Assembly (NCBI GenBank): GCA_946408125.1
Contig: CAMJQW010000016.1
Coordinates: 1 to 47,045 of the forward strand
DNA: 47,045 nt
Source of the DNA: an uncultured Fibrobacter sp.
Lineage (GTDB): Bacteria > Fibrobacterota > Fibrobacteria > Fibrobacterales > Fibrobacteraceae
Direction: 5' to 3'
Shown here: one piece after another, positions 40,164 through 47,045 of the stretch
Layout: each line of letters opens with the position of its first letter
Position numbering within the stretch: position 1 is the stretch's first letter
Notes under the pieces: model-generated
Database searches by the model: none
Told to the model about the DNA's origin: nothing
Seen by the model: only the letters and a program-made list of their open reading frames with translations
Translations under genes and position numbers: made by a program

Positions 40164-41362
40164 AAAAGTTGCTTTTATTCCTTGCGGTAATGCTTGTCGT
40201 GGCCTGCTCCAAGGACGAGGTGGCTGGCGTCAGTACGGTGGAGACGGAAAACGCCTTCTTGATCCGCATTGTCCGCGACGATTCGCTGCCGGCGGCGAAT
40301 GTGGTTGCCCGCGTACGCGCCGCAAATTTTGTCCGCGATGTCGGGGGCGATTCTGCGGATGCGGAATACTACGAGGAATTCGTGGCGGATTCCTTGGGAC
40401 GCATCCGTGTAGATAGCCTCGCCGTGGATACGGCTACCTTTGAAATTTTCGACGAAGGCCAGGGACTGTTCAAGAAAATCCTTGCCGCGGACATCCACGA
40501 AGGGGATTCCGTCCAGTTCGTCATGGAAAAGACGGGAAGCCTGCGTGGTAAGGTTTACCTTCCCGAAGGTGTCGATTACGCTTGGATTCAGGTGTACGGA
40601 ACGGACCGTCTCGTAAAAACCGACGGTGAGGGTTTCTACGAAATGGATTCCCTGCCTCCGCACGAATACGGCCTGCGCTTTGTCGTAGGGGACAGTGTCG
40701 TGGAACAGTCCGCGACAGTCGATGCCGGCGAGGAGACCTTTGCAAATGTCCTTGCGTTTGAACCGGACTCTATCCAGGTGCTGGACTTTGAATCTGCAGA
40801 TGTGCAGTTTGAAATTAGTGAATATGGCCTGAGTGCGAAGGGCTACATGTCCGCCACGGATAGCAGCGTAAAGACGACTCCGGAGGTAAAACTTATTCCG
40901 GAGGTCCGCGAAGATATAGCAGATTTTATCGTAGATGCCGGGGCGGGCCGTGATGGCAAGGCGCTTCATTGGAAATCTTCTGCAGGGCATGGCTTCTGGT
41001 CTTTCTATGGAATCTGGGTGTGCGAGGAAGATTCTCCGTGCGACCTGTCTCTGACGGACTCTATTGTTTACTATGCCCGCGGGACCGGAGTCGTCTCGGT
41101 GATTTTCGAAACATTGAGTTCGGAAAATGTCGAGGGCAAGACTCTTGCCTACGATACCCTCAAGACTGCCGACGAATGGACCCGTTACTGCATAAGGCCT
41201 TCGGATTTCAAGCCCCGCGACGACAAGTACGGCAACCTTGGCTGGGAGGTCATCAGCAAGTCGGTGACGACCATTTCGATTGCCGTTTACGACGACACCG
41301 AAATCTGGGTTGACGATGTCGTTCTCTACGGTATCAAGCCTAGCGACTTCGCCGCTAAATAA
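40160..41362 (+). CDS. Lipoprotein partner of the TIGR02147 protein, with a CBM-like C-terminal domain
   Basis: 400 residues. A signal peptide with lipobox VVAC (Cys16) precedes a first domain with D-rich strands. A carboxypeptidase-regulatory-like beta domain (about 125-190, GSLRGKVYLPEGVDYAWIQVYG) follows. The C-terminal half (about 210-395, LDFESADVQFEISEYGL through WVDDVVLYGI) has the order seen in CBM11/CIA30-type jelly rolls: FE at the start, WSFYGIWV in the middle and an ending VDDVVLYG. A role in surface carbohydrate sensing or binding is inferred from this. It overlaps the TIGR02147 gene by ATGA, and its 3' end overlaps the convergent RluE-like gene by eight bases. Confidence 0.8.
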   Translation: MKKLLLFLAVMLVVACSKDEVAGVSTVETENAFLIRIVRDDSLPAANVVARVRAANFVRDVGGDSADAEYYEEFVADSLGRIRVDSLAVDTATFEIFDEGQGLFKKILAADIHEGDSVQFVMEKTGSLRGKVYLPEGVDYAWIQVYGTDRLVKTDGEGFYEMDSLPPHEYGLRFVVGDSVVEQSATVDAGEETFANVLAFEPDSIQVLDFESADVQFEISEYGLSAKGYMSATDSSVKTTPEVKLIPEVREDIADFIVDAGAGRDGKALHWKSSAGHGFWSFYGIWVCEEDSPCDLSLTDSIVYYARGTGVVSVIFETLSSENVEGKTLAYDTLKTADEWTRYCIRPSDFKPRDDKYGNLGWEVISKSVTTISIAVYDDTEIWVDDVVLYGIKPSDFAAK

Positions 41363-41906
41363 CTTTGTCTGTAACTATGCGCCATTCTCCGGGTTTTAAA
41401 TCACCCAGGGGAATGTTTCCTATTTGTACGCGAATCAACCGGAGCGTAGGGAACCCGACAGCTGCCGTCATGTGGCGCACCTGGCGGTTCTTGCCTTCGA
41501 TGAGCGTGAGCCGCACCCAGCTTGTCGGGATGTTCGCGCGGAACCGTACTGGCGGTTTGCGCGGCCAGAGCCAGTCGGGCTCCTCGGCGATTTCTGCCTT
41601 GCAGGGCTTGGTGTGATAGCCCTTGATGTCAACGCCCTTTGACAGCATGCGCACCGCATTTTCCGTAATCTGCCCGTCCACTTGAGCCAAGTAGGTCCGC
41701 GGGTGTTCGAATTTTGGATCGAGCAGTTTTTTTATTAGCGTTCCGTTGTCTGTAAGCAATAACGCGCCTTCGCTGTCATGGTCGAGCCTGCCTGCCGCAT
41801 ACACGCCCGGCGGGAAGGCGAATTGGTCCAGTGCCTGGTGTCCGGCTTCGGGCGTGAATTGGCTCAGTACGCCATATGGTTTGTTGAACAGGATGACGGA
41901 AGACAT
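41355..41906 (-). CDS. RluE-like pseudouridine synthase without an S4 domain
   Basis: 183 residues, starting directly with the catalytic domain (VILFNKPYGVLSQFT) and lacking an S4 domain, as in RluE. The nucleophile Asp is in YAAGRLDHDSEGALLLTDNG. The C-terminal motif VRLTLIEGKNRQVRHMTAAVG fits. The likely substrate is 23S rRNA, but the position is not predictable by eye. ATG 41906 has no strong Shine-Dalgarno sequence. The promoter region is shared with the divergent thioesterase gene, whose -35 overlaps this start codon. Confidence 0.9.
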   Translation of the reverse strand: MSSVILFNKPYGVLSQFTPEAGHQALDQFAFPPGVYAAGRLDHDSEGALLLTDNGTLIKKLLDPKFEHPRTYLAQVDGQITENAVRMLSKGVDIKGYHTKPCKAEIAEEPDWLWPRKPPVRFRANIPTSWVRLTLIEGKNRQVRHMTAAVGFPTLRLIRVQIGNIPLGDLKPGEWRIVTDKVI

Positions 41907-41935
41907 TGCCGTAAAAGTAAAAAATAATATATATT
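41906..41935 (+). promoter_or_regulatory. Promoter of the thioesterase gene; predicts a leaderless transcript
   Basis: TTGCCG (41906-41911), an 18-base spacer, TATATT (41930-41935), six bases (AAGGGC), then ATG 41942. A start of transcription seven bases after the -10 coincides with the A of ATG. AAGGG lies too close to the ATG to be an ordinary Shine-Dalgarno sequence. Confidence 0.6.
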
Positions 41936-41941
41936 AAGGGC

Positions 41942-42697
41942 ATGATTGATATTTATGCTCTTGCAAAAAATCCGCTTGTATTCCAAAAGCAGAGGACAAT
42001 CACCTCGGCTTACATCGACGTATCGGGCAAGATGGGCATAGCGCAGACGGTGCTCATGGTGCAGGACAACTTTACCGAGAATTTCGGCGCACTTAAACAA
42101 GATAACTTCTGTGTGAAGGAAAAGGGTGCCTACTGGGTTATCTACAAGGCGAAATTCAAGTTCTTCCAGCGTCCGTTCTGGCGCGACAAGGTGGTTACCA
42201 CTTCGTTTCCTGCAGACAACGCTCCTATCCGCACGTACGAAAACACCGCCGTCACGACTCCTGAAGGCGAACCGATTATCCTCGCCGTGCAGGAGGCATG
42301 CTGCCTCGATTTGAACCGTCACCGCCCCGTGAAACTTTCTGCGGTCGATTTTCCGACGGAAGGTTCTCCGGAGCCGTTCATGGACAACAAGTTCACGAAA
42401 TTCCCGGTAGAACCCTCGGAGTATGTGGAGGTCTACCGCCAGAAGGTGTTGCCCCAGCATATAGACATGTCGCACCACATGAACAATATCGAGTACGTGA
42501 AACTTTCCTTGAACGTGTTCAGTTCCGAAGATCTGGAACTCTGCATTCCTTCGATGCTCGAGGTGCACTTTATGGGCGAGACGCACGAAGGTCAGGAAGT
42601 TAAGATTTTCCGTGCCGACAAGATGGGCGCGACATACATGAAGATTGAGGACGACGAAGGCCGCCAGGTCTTCGAGATGAAAATCAAGATGAAGTAG
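41942..42697 (+). CDS. Acyl-ACP thioesterase (FatA/FatB-like, double hotdog)
   Basis: 251 residues, cytosolic. Releases fatty acids from acyl-carrier protein. The N-terminal hotdog (about 10-130) includes WVIYKAKFKFFQRPFWRDKV. The second hotdog (about 150-250) has HIDMSHHMNNIEYVKL, equivalent to the DxNxHVNNxxY active-site block of the family, with the substrate-binding Asn residues in place. In anaerobes such enzymes can supply odd-chain or medium-chain fatty acids; that is general family knowledge and not shown here. The next gene on the opposite strand ends one base after the stop. Confidence 0.88.
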   Translation: MIDIYALAKNPLVFQKQRTITSAYIDVSGKMGIAQTVLMVQDNFTENFGALKQDNFCVKEKGAYWVIYKAKFKFFQRPFWRDKVVTTSFPADNAPIRTYENTAVTTPEGEPIILAVQEACCLDLNRHRPVKLSAVDFPTEGSPEPFMDNKFTKFPVEPSEYVEVYRQKVLPQHIDMSHHMNNIEYVKLSLNVFSSEDLELCIPSMLEVHFMGETHEGQEVKIFRADKMGATYMKIEDDEGRQVFEMKIKMK

Positions 42698-42698
42698 C

Positions 42699-43250
42699 CT
42701 AAACCAGGATGTCGAAGAATTCAGGCCGGTGAAAATCCGGCTTTTCTGTTTCGATGGGGAAGGCGCTCAGGTAGTGCGGCGTCTTCGCCTTGTCGCCACA
42801 CTTGTAGAGGTTCCCGCGGAGCTGCACGCCTTCGAATGAGTCGAGCCCGAATAGGCTTGCCGGGATGCGGACGCTCATTCCCCAGCAGATAAAGTCGCCG
42901 ACGACGCTCGCGAGCTGTTTTGTGCGCTCCACTTGGGCCAGCTGGGCGTTGTTGAGGAGCGTGCGGTTCTCTCTCCCGGAACCGCGAGCGGCGAGCAGAA
43001 AGCCTCGGCTTGTCGTTTCGAAATTGAAATATTCTTCCGGCTTCGCGGGGTTCTGCAGGAAGATTTCGACGCAGGAATCTTCCCAGCTGTGCCCGGCGTC
43101 TTCCATGACTTCGGCGCGGAAGCAGTCGAGAGGTTCCTCGACGGAAAAGTCTACCTGGAAAAAATCCTTGGAGATGGTCGTGTTCGCCATGACGGTGGGG
43201 AGCGAAATTCCCTGGTTTGCCGTCCAGTTCGTATTCGGTTTCAAGAGCAT
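42699..43250 (-). CDS. CBM9-like carbohydrate-binding protein without a signal peptide
   Basis: 183 residues. The middle (SWEDSCVEIFLQNPAKPEEYFNF, NFETTSRG, then WGMSVRIPASLFG) resembles the CBM9-like domain of bacterial sugar-binding proteins; the W-E-D-S-C-V-E-x-F block is its most conserved part. There is no signal peptide or anchor, so the protein appears cytosolic, which is unusual for a cell-wall-binding module. The start is ATG 43250; a TATATT -10 lies six bases upstream with no -35. The gene diverges from spoVG and its promoter adjoins the GGACACTT repeats. The binding target is unknown. Confidence 0.7.
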   Translation of the reverse strand: MLLKPNTNWTANQGISLPTVMANTTISKDFFQVDFSVEEPLDCFRAEVMEDAGHSWEDSCVEIFLQNPAKPEEYFNFETTSRGFLLAARGSGRENRTLLNNAQLAQVERTKQLASVVGDFICWGMSVRIPASLFGLDSFEGVQLRGNLYKCGDKAKTPHYLSAFPIETEKPDFHRPEFFDILV

Positions 43251-43256
43251 GCATTC

Positions 43257-43262
43257 AATATA
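43257..43262 (-). promoter_or_regulatory. -10 element of the CBM9-like gene; predicts a leaderless transcript
   Basis: TATATT on the minus strand, six bases before ATG 43250. No TTG-type -35 is present at the right distance. The first GGACACTT element (43269-43276) lies close to the -10. Confidence 0.5.
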
Positions 43263-43267
43263 GCTGA

Positions 43268-43321
43268 AAAGTGTCCTGGAGTGGAATCAGGACAGGACAC
43301 TTTGCACACTTTTGGACACTT
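43268..43321. promoter_or_regulatory. Array of GGACACTT elements: candidate upstream activator binding sites
   Basis: Three exact copies of GGACACTT are present: inverted at 43269-43276, direct at 43295-43302 and 43314-43321. A near copy, GCACACTT, is at 43304-43311. The first two form a perfect 10-bp inverted repeat (AAAGTGTCCT, AGGACACTTT) with a 16-base spacer. The array is 50-105 bases upstream of the sigma-54 promoter at 43372. Confidence 0.55.
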
Positions 43322-43371
43322 CCCGTTTTTGGAAAACTCGGAAATTTGTTCAAAAAAGCCTTTCGCCATAA

Positions 43372-43386
43372 TGGCACGCCTTTTGC
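43372..43386 (+). promoter_or_regulatory. Sigma-54 (RpoN) -24/-12 promoter before spoVG-comM
   Basis: TGGCAC (43372-43377), five bases, TTGC (43383-43386): a full match to the sigma-54 consensus, with GG and GC exactly ten bases apart. Transcription would start near 43398, leaving about 54 bases to ATG 43452. The element lies in and beside an 8-bp inverted repeat (CCTTTCGC 43359-43366, GCGAAAGG 43385-43392). Confidence 0.75.
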
Positions 43387-43451
43387 GAAAGGAGGGTGCC
43401 GTGATCGGCCATGTCGGCTGTTCCGGTTGTACCATCAAAATAGGAGGCCAT

Positions 43452-43802
43452 ATGGCTGAAAAGAAAAAAGCAACAAGTGAATCTACGGAAACGGAAAAGG
43501 CGACCTCGTCTGCCTTTGATTGCCTTGCGGTGACGCAAGTCTCGGTGTGGCCCTTCAAGGAAGGCGTCAATTACGGGCATGTGAAGGGAATGGCTCAGAT
43601 TGTGCTGAATGACCAGATTGTCATCCGCGGACTCAGGATTACGGAAGGCTCCAACGGCATGTTTATCGGTTATCCGATTGACGCTTTCTACAAGGGCGAA
43701 GATTTCCGCAACATCTGCAACCCGATTACGCGTCAGCTCAGGGAACATATCGAAAACTGTGTCCTCGAGAAGTACCATGCCTCCGTAGCGGCTGCGGGGT
43801 AG
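43452..43802 (+). CDS. spoVG: SpoVG-family protein
   Basis: 116 residues. ATG 43452 has AGGAGG (43442-43447) just upstream; the longer frame, with a possible GTG start at 43401, would add 17 residues and is less likely. A Lys/Ser/Thr-rich N-terminal tail of about 25 residues precedes the SpoVG domain (LAVTQVSVWPFKEG, VKGMAQIVLNDQIVIRGLRI, GSNGMFIGYPIDAFYKGEDF, RNICNPITRQLREHIENCVL). SpoVG proteins bind nucleic acids and influence septation or virulence gene expression in other phyla. The gene is two bases from comM and behind a sigma-54 promoter. Confidence 0.9.
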   Translation: MAEKKKATSESTETEKATSSAFDCLAVTQVSVWPFKEGVNYGHVKGMAQIVLNDQIVIRGLRITEGSNGMFIGYPIDAFYKGEDFRNICNPITRQLREHIENCVLEKYHASVAAAG

Positions 43803-43804
43803 CC

Positions 43805-45328
43805 ATGTTCAAGCGAATCCGTTCTTACTGCCTGTTCGGGATAAAGGCTGTTCCCGTAAGTGTCGAAGTGGACTCTTCGCAGGGCCTGCCGGGCTTTACG
43901 CTCGTCGGCCTTCCGGACAATGCGGTGAGGGAATCCCGCGAGCGTGTCGTTTCGGCGATACGTTCCATCGGGAAAGTGGTGACAGGTTTCCGCACGACGG
44001 TAAACCTGTCTCCCGCGGATTTGCGGAAAGAGGGGAGTGCGTTGGACCTTCCGCTCGCGATAGGTTTGCTTGTTTCGACTGGGGAGATCGAAGTCCCGAA
44101 GCTGGAACGTTATGTCCTTGTGGGCGAGTTGTCGCTGGATGGTTTGTTGAAGCCTGTGAGAGGGGTATTGTCCATTGCGATGAGCTTGCCGAAGGATGGA
44201 AGCATCCTTGTGGTTCCCCGTGCGAATGCGCGGGAAGCTTCGCTGGTGGAAGGTCTCAATTTTATTTGTGCAGAATCGCTGAAAGAGTGCGTCGACATCC
44301 TGGTGTCGGGCGGTGATTCCGGAATTCGTATTGCGACTGGCCTGTGCCGCGATATGCAATCGGAGCTCGGGGATGTTCCGGATTTCGAGAATGTGGTGGG
44401 AATGGAAGGTGTCAAGCGCGCCCTCGAGATTGCGGCGGCCGGCGCCCACAATTTTCTCCTGGTAGGTTCGCCGGGCGCCGGCAAGACGCTCTGTGCCCGA
44501 TGCCTCCCGGGAATCCTTCCGGAGATGACGGAGCAGGAAGTGCTCGAGACGACCCGCATCCATTCGTGCGCGAGGCGGGCGGGCGATTCGGGAGATTTCA
44601 ATCCCGTGACCGTCCGCCCTTTCCGCACGCCCCACCACAGTGCGTCAATGGTTTCGTTGGTGGGCGGCGGATCGCGCCTCGCTCCCGGCGAGGCGAGCCT
44701 CGCGCACAACGGCGTGCTGTTCCTGGATGAACTTCCGGAGTTCAACCGCAGCGTCTTGGAAGCATTGCGCGAACCGATGGAGGAAGGTTCCATCTCGGTA
44801 AGTCGCGCGAGCGGGACCGTCGTATGGCCTGCGCGTTTCATGATGGGGGCCGCGATGAATCCGTGCCCCTGCGGGTTCGCGATGGACCCGAAGCGGGCGT
44901 GTACATGCTTACCCGACGCCCGTAAACGTTATCGGGAAAAAATCTCGGGCCCGCTCCTGGACCGCATCGACATCCAGGTGAGCGTGCCTCCCGTGGATAC
45001 CAAGATGCTCTCGGGAAACCCGCGGGGAGAGTCGTCTTCCAAGATTCGGGCACGCGTCTGCCGGGCGAGGGATGTCCAGCGGGCGAGGTTCGAGGGGACG
45101 CCTTTCAAGTCGAATGCCGAGATGACCTCGGAAAAGGCGTACCGGTTTGCGGCGATGTCTCGGGAGACGGAACGGTTCGCGATAGCCGCGGCCGACAAGA
45201 TGAACCTGAGCGCACGCGGGTATTACCGCCTGCTGAAAGTGTCCCGCACGATTGCGGATTTGCGGGGATGCGGAAATGTGGAGGTGGAAGACCTGTCCGA
45301 GGCCTTGCGCTATCGCGCCTTCTGCTAG
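43805..45328 (+). CDS. comM: ComM/YifB-type Mg-chelatase-like AAA+ ATPase
   Basis: 507 residues. The N-terminal Lon-like domain (GLPGFTLVGLPDNAVRESRERV, NLSPADLRKEGSALDLPLA) is followed by the AAA+ domain with Walker A GSPGAGKT near residue 222 and NGVLFLDELPEF as Walker B. A Cys-rich segment (NPCPCGFAMDPKRACTC) and the C-terminal helical part (NLSARGYYRLLKVSRTIADL) complete the family plan. ComM is a branch-migration helicase in natural transformation in Vibrio and Haemophilus; YifB homologues elsewhere are of unclear role. It follows spoVG by two bases. Its 3' end overlaps the convergent folB gene by four bases. Confidence 0.93.
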   Translation: MFKRIRSYCLFGIKAVPVSVEVDSSQGLPGFTLVGLPDNAVRESRERVVSAIRSIGKVVTGFRTTVNLSPADLRKEGSALDLPLAIGLLVSTGEIEVPKLERYVLVGELSLDGLLKPVRGVLSIAMSLPKDGSILVVPRANAREASLVEGLNFICAESLKECVDILVSGGDSGIRIATGLCRDMQSELGDVPDFENVVGMEGVKRALEIAAAGAHNFLLVGSPGAGKTLCARCLPGILPEMTEQEVLETTRIHSCARRAGDSGDFNPVTVRPFRTPHHSASMVSLVGGGSRLAPGEASLAHNGVLFLDELPEFNRSVLEALREPMEEGSISVSRASGTVVWPARFMMGAAMNPCPCGFAMDPKRACTCLPDARKRYREKISGPLLDRIDIQVSVPPVDTKMLSGNPRGESSSKIRARVCRARDVQRARFEGTPFKSNAEMTSEKAYRFAAMSRETERFAIAAADKMNLSARGYYRLLKVSRTIADLRGCGNVEVEDLSEALRYRAFC

Positions 45329-45690
45329 CGGCGGATGCGGATGCTCGATTCTGCCCCGGCGCATCCGGGAATGGCGTCAGGTTTGCGGACGCTTACTTCG
45401 ACCATCAATGCTTTGGGATAGTTGTTCAGAATGTGCTTGCCGGTCTCTACGACGAGCGTTTCTTCGAGCTGGAACTGGGAAAGGCGGATGAACGCCTGGA
45501 TGTCATCCGCCAGTTGTGCATAATCAATGGAATGGGCGAGGTCCTCGTTGCGGGCCGCTTGGGCAAAATCGAGCCAGATGCTCACGTTCAGCACCACGGG
45601 CTGTTCGTTTTCCCTTTCGTAAGGGAGCGTACCGATGATGCAGTTGAACTGGAGGTCCTTGAGGCTGATCTTGCCGGTTTCAATTACCAT
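45325..45690 (-). CDS. folB: Dihydroneopterin aldolase
   Basis: 121 residues. Converts 7,8-dihydroneopterin to hydroxymethyl-dihydropterin and glycolaldehyde in folate synthesis; usually a ring-shaped octamer. The family motifs are present: ISLKDLQFNCIIGTLPYERENEQPV is split here into LKDLQFNCIIG and LPYERENEQ, then SIDYAQLADDI and ETLVVETGKHILNNYP, with the active-site Glu in the YERE block and the later Lys in VSVRKPDAIPG. The start codon overlaps the 3' end of the acidic membrane-protein gene by seven bases. No other fol genes are in the window. Confidence 0.9.
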   Translation of the reverse strand: MVIETGKISLKDLQFNCIIGTLPYERENEQPVVLNVSIWLDFAQAARNEDLAHSIDYAQLADDIQAFIRLSQFQLEETLVVETGKHILNNYPKALMVEVSVRKPDAIPGCAGAESSIRIRR

Positions 45691-46772
45691 ACGAACAGAA
45701 CGATGGCCGCCGTCAAGCTCACGCCGGTGACGCCGAACCAGATGTTACGGGCCGTGGCGTGCGAGTCGCGCGTCTTCTTGTTGGTGTCCATACGAGCTTC
45801 AAGGGTCTTGAGGCTGTAGCCGGCACCCATGGTCAGGTCATAGTAGCTAAGTGCCGCTGCGCACGCTCCGGCATCGGAGGCCGCATTCTTCGTACAGGCT
45901 TCGTCGATCTTAGCCTTCAGCTTGTCGTGAACTTCGTCAAGTTCGTCGTAGGCGTCGCCGGCCTTGTTCGCATCCATGTGCTCGAGGACACCGAGGACGG
46001 CACTCGTGGCGGCAAGGGCGGAAAGGGCTACAGCACTCCAGAAGCGGACTTCGTCGGCGATACCGAAACGGTCGGTTGCATTCTCGGAGGCGTCGTCGGC
46101 GGCGTAGCTGGCGGAGTTGTCACGTTCGTCGGCATCCCTGTTGGACTTGTCCATGTCGCCGGCGACATCGTATTCGTCTTCATCTTCGTCTTCGCAATCT
46201 GGATCGTATTCGTCGCATTCTTCGCCTGCGCTGCTTGCGACGGCCGGTGCTGCAGGAGCTTCATCCTCTTCAGGAGCGGCTTCTTCGTCTGCTTCGGGGA
46301 CGGGCGCTGCCGGTTTCAGTTCGACAGGAGTGCCTGCGATGAACACGATGGCGGAAGACTTGTTCGGGATATAGACGTTCTTGCCGTCGAAGTACACTTT
46401 TTCGAAATCTTCCTCGGCAGGCATGCCGCGGCGCTGGTAAATCTTGGTCTTGACCACGTCGCTGTAAGAAGTTCCTTCGGGAACGGCGAGCGGCGTCAGG
46501 CCGTCCATGTCGCCCTTGGCGCCCTGGTACAGCTGGTAGGTGGTCTCGGCTTCACCGAACGGGTCGACAAATTTCTGGCGGACGACCAACCGGCCATCCT
46601 GGAGCGATTCGACCTCCTCTGCCGGAGCGACCTTGAGTTCGCCTCCGAATTCAGCGGTGATATAGTCATCAGGGGTACCCACGTCTTGGGCAGTAAATTC
46701 ATCAATATCGTAAGCACCCGCGAAAGCCGCGGCTGCAGAGAGGCAAATTGCCAACAAGAAAGAACGCTTCAT
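45684..46772 (-). CDS. Exported acidic membrane protein of unknown function
   Basis: 362 residues. Sec signal peptide (MKRSFLLAICLSAAAAFAGA). A beta-rich domain of about 130 residues with VYFDGKNVYIPNKSSAIVF follows. Then a highly acidic Ala/Pro/Glu/Asp linker (about 155-230, containing EECDEYDPDCEDEDEDEYD), which could bind calcium or act as a spacer. After that lie a hydrophobic segment (FWSAVALSALAATSAVLGVL), an amphipathic helical stretch with two Cys, and a last hydrophobic segment (WFGVTGVSLTAAIVLFVW) at the C-terminus. GGAG precedes ATG 46772, and a TATATT -10 is seen at 46810-46805. No family is recognised. folB starts inside its 3' end. Confidence 0.75.
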   Translation of the reverse strand: MKRSFLLAICLSAAAAFAGAYDIDEFTAQDVGTPDDYITAEFGGELKVAPAEEVESLQDGRLVVRQKFVDPFGEAETTYQLYQGAKGDMDGLTPLAVPEGTSYSDVVKTKIYQRRGMPAEEDFEKVYFDGKNVYIPNKSSAIVFIAGTPVELKPAAPVPEADEEAAPEEDEAPAAPAVASSAGEECDEYDPDCEDEDEDEYDVAGDMDKSNRDADERDNSASYAADDASENATDRFGIADEVRFWSAVALSALAATSAVLGVLEHMDANKAGDAYDELDEVHDKLKAKIDEACTKNAASDAGACAAALSYYDLTMGAGYSLKTLEARMDTNKKTRDSHATARNIWFGVTGVSLTAAIVLFVW

Positions 46773-46978
46773 TATATTACTCCGAATGGACTAATTTTTC
46801 AAGAAATATATAAAAAAAAAGGGAAATGATAAAAAAAATAAAGAAAATGGCCGTTTTGAGTGGCTTTATTTGATGATTCTCAAAGATTATTGAGGGTTGT
46901 GGGACGCATTGTGGCGTTTTTGGACAAAAAATTCTAATTTTTAGCCCGTAAATTTTAACCCTAAAAGAGGAATCCATA

Positions 46979-47045
46979 ATGGCAAAGCTCTCTATTGAAG
47001 ATCTCGAACTCGCCGGCAAGCGCGTGTTCATCCGTGTCGACTTCA
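46979..47045 (+). CDS. pgk: Phosphoglycerate kinase, 5' end only
   Basis: ATG 46979 has AGAGGA upstream. The 22 visible residues (MAKLSIEDLELAGKRVFIRV, then DF) match the N-terminus of phosphoglycerate kinase, including the RVDF substrate-binding start. The gene continues beyond the window. It makes ATP and 3-phosphoglycerate in glycolysis, one step before gpmI. The 206-base upstream gap holds A-rich tracts and no clear promoter on the plus strand. Confidence 0.9.
   Translation, partial: MAKLSIEDLELAGKRVFIRVDF

Noticed and set aside
43401..43451. GTG 43401 with AAAGGAGG upstream as the spoVG start
   Set aside because: It is possible, but the predicted transcript start (about 43398) would leave its ribosome binding site outside the mRNA, and the added residues are not part of the family domain.

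Overview
The window looks like a chromosomal segment of a cellulolytic, anaerobic Fibrobacter (phylum Fibrobacterota). This rests on several lineage-typical features together: lipoproteins with the Fib_succ_major domain (TIGR02145), a TIGR02147 protein, serine-rich linkers, two very large GH9 glycoside hydrolases with basic C-terminal tails, and a secreted PL1 pectate lyase with a sorting-type C-terminal domain. There are no tRNA or rRNA genes, CRISPR arrays, insertion sequences or phage genes that I can see. Genes are densely packed, with many 1-40 nt gaps and several 4-base ATGA overlaps.

Layout. (1) 1-3495: the 3' part of a flavodiiron protein, a secreted pectate lyase and a remnant of a Fib_succ_major gene. 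(2) 3502-9185, minus strand: Nnr NAD(P)HX repair enzyme, a U32-like protein, a 60-residue His/Cys-tailed peptide directly behind gpmI, and a lipoprotein. (3) 9286-26487, minus strand: a long co-directional run that starts with a 1939-residue GH9 enzyme and continues with a membrane sensor kinase, a CheY-like regulator, an NtrC-type activator with a degenerate receiver, an RluB-like pseudouridine synthase, an ApaH-like phosphatase, nadA, an outer-membrane barrel protein, cstA and recD2. (4) 26609-35864, plus strand, divergent from (3): two Fib_succ_major lipoproteins and a 2151-residue GH9 enzyme. (5) 36006-41362: an Ala/Pro/Glu-repeat membrane protein, class I fumarase, a small lipoprotein, and a translationally coupled TIGR02147 gene plus lipoprotein. 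(6) 41355-47045: RluE-like synthase, acyl-ACP thioesterase, CBM9-like protein, SpoVG-family protein, ComM/YifB ATPase, FolB, an acidic membrane protein and the start of pgk.

How the parts fit. Regions 3 and 4 form a plant-cell-wall degradation locus: two divergent giant cellulase-type enzymes, surface lipoproteins between them, and a sensor/regulator set behind one of them. The NtrC-type activator implies sigma-54 control, and a near-consensus -24/-12 promoter (TGGCAC-N5-TTGC) stands before spoVG-comM, with an array of GGACACTT elements 60-110 bases upstream. Seven genes have a TATATT -10 element. In three of them (nnr, the thioesterase and the CBM9-like gene) it lies exactly six bases before the ATG, which predicts leaderless mRNAs. 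Other unexplained structures are phased heptanucleotide repeats in two intergenic gaps and a perfect 22-bp palindrome before gpmI. Family names are from recognition of motifs by eye; no database search was run.
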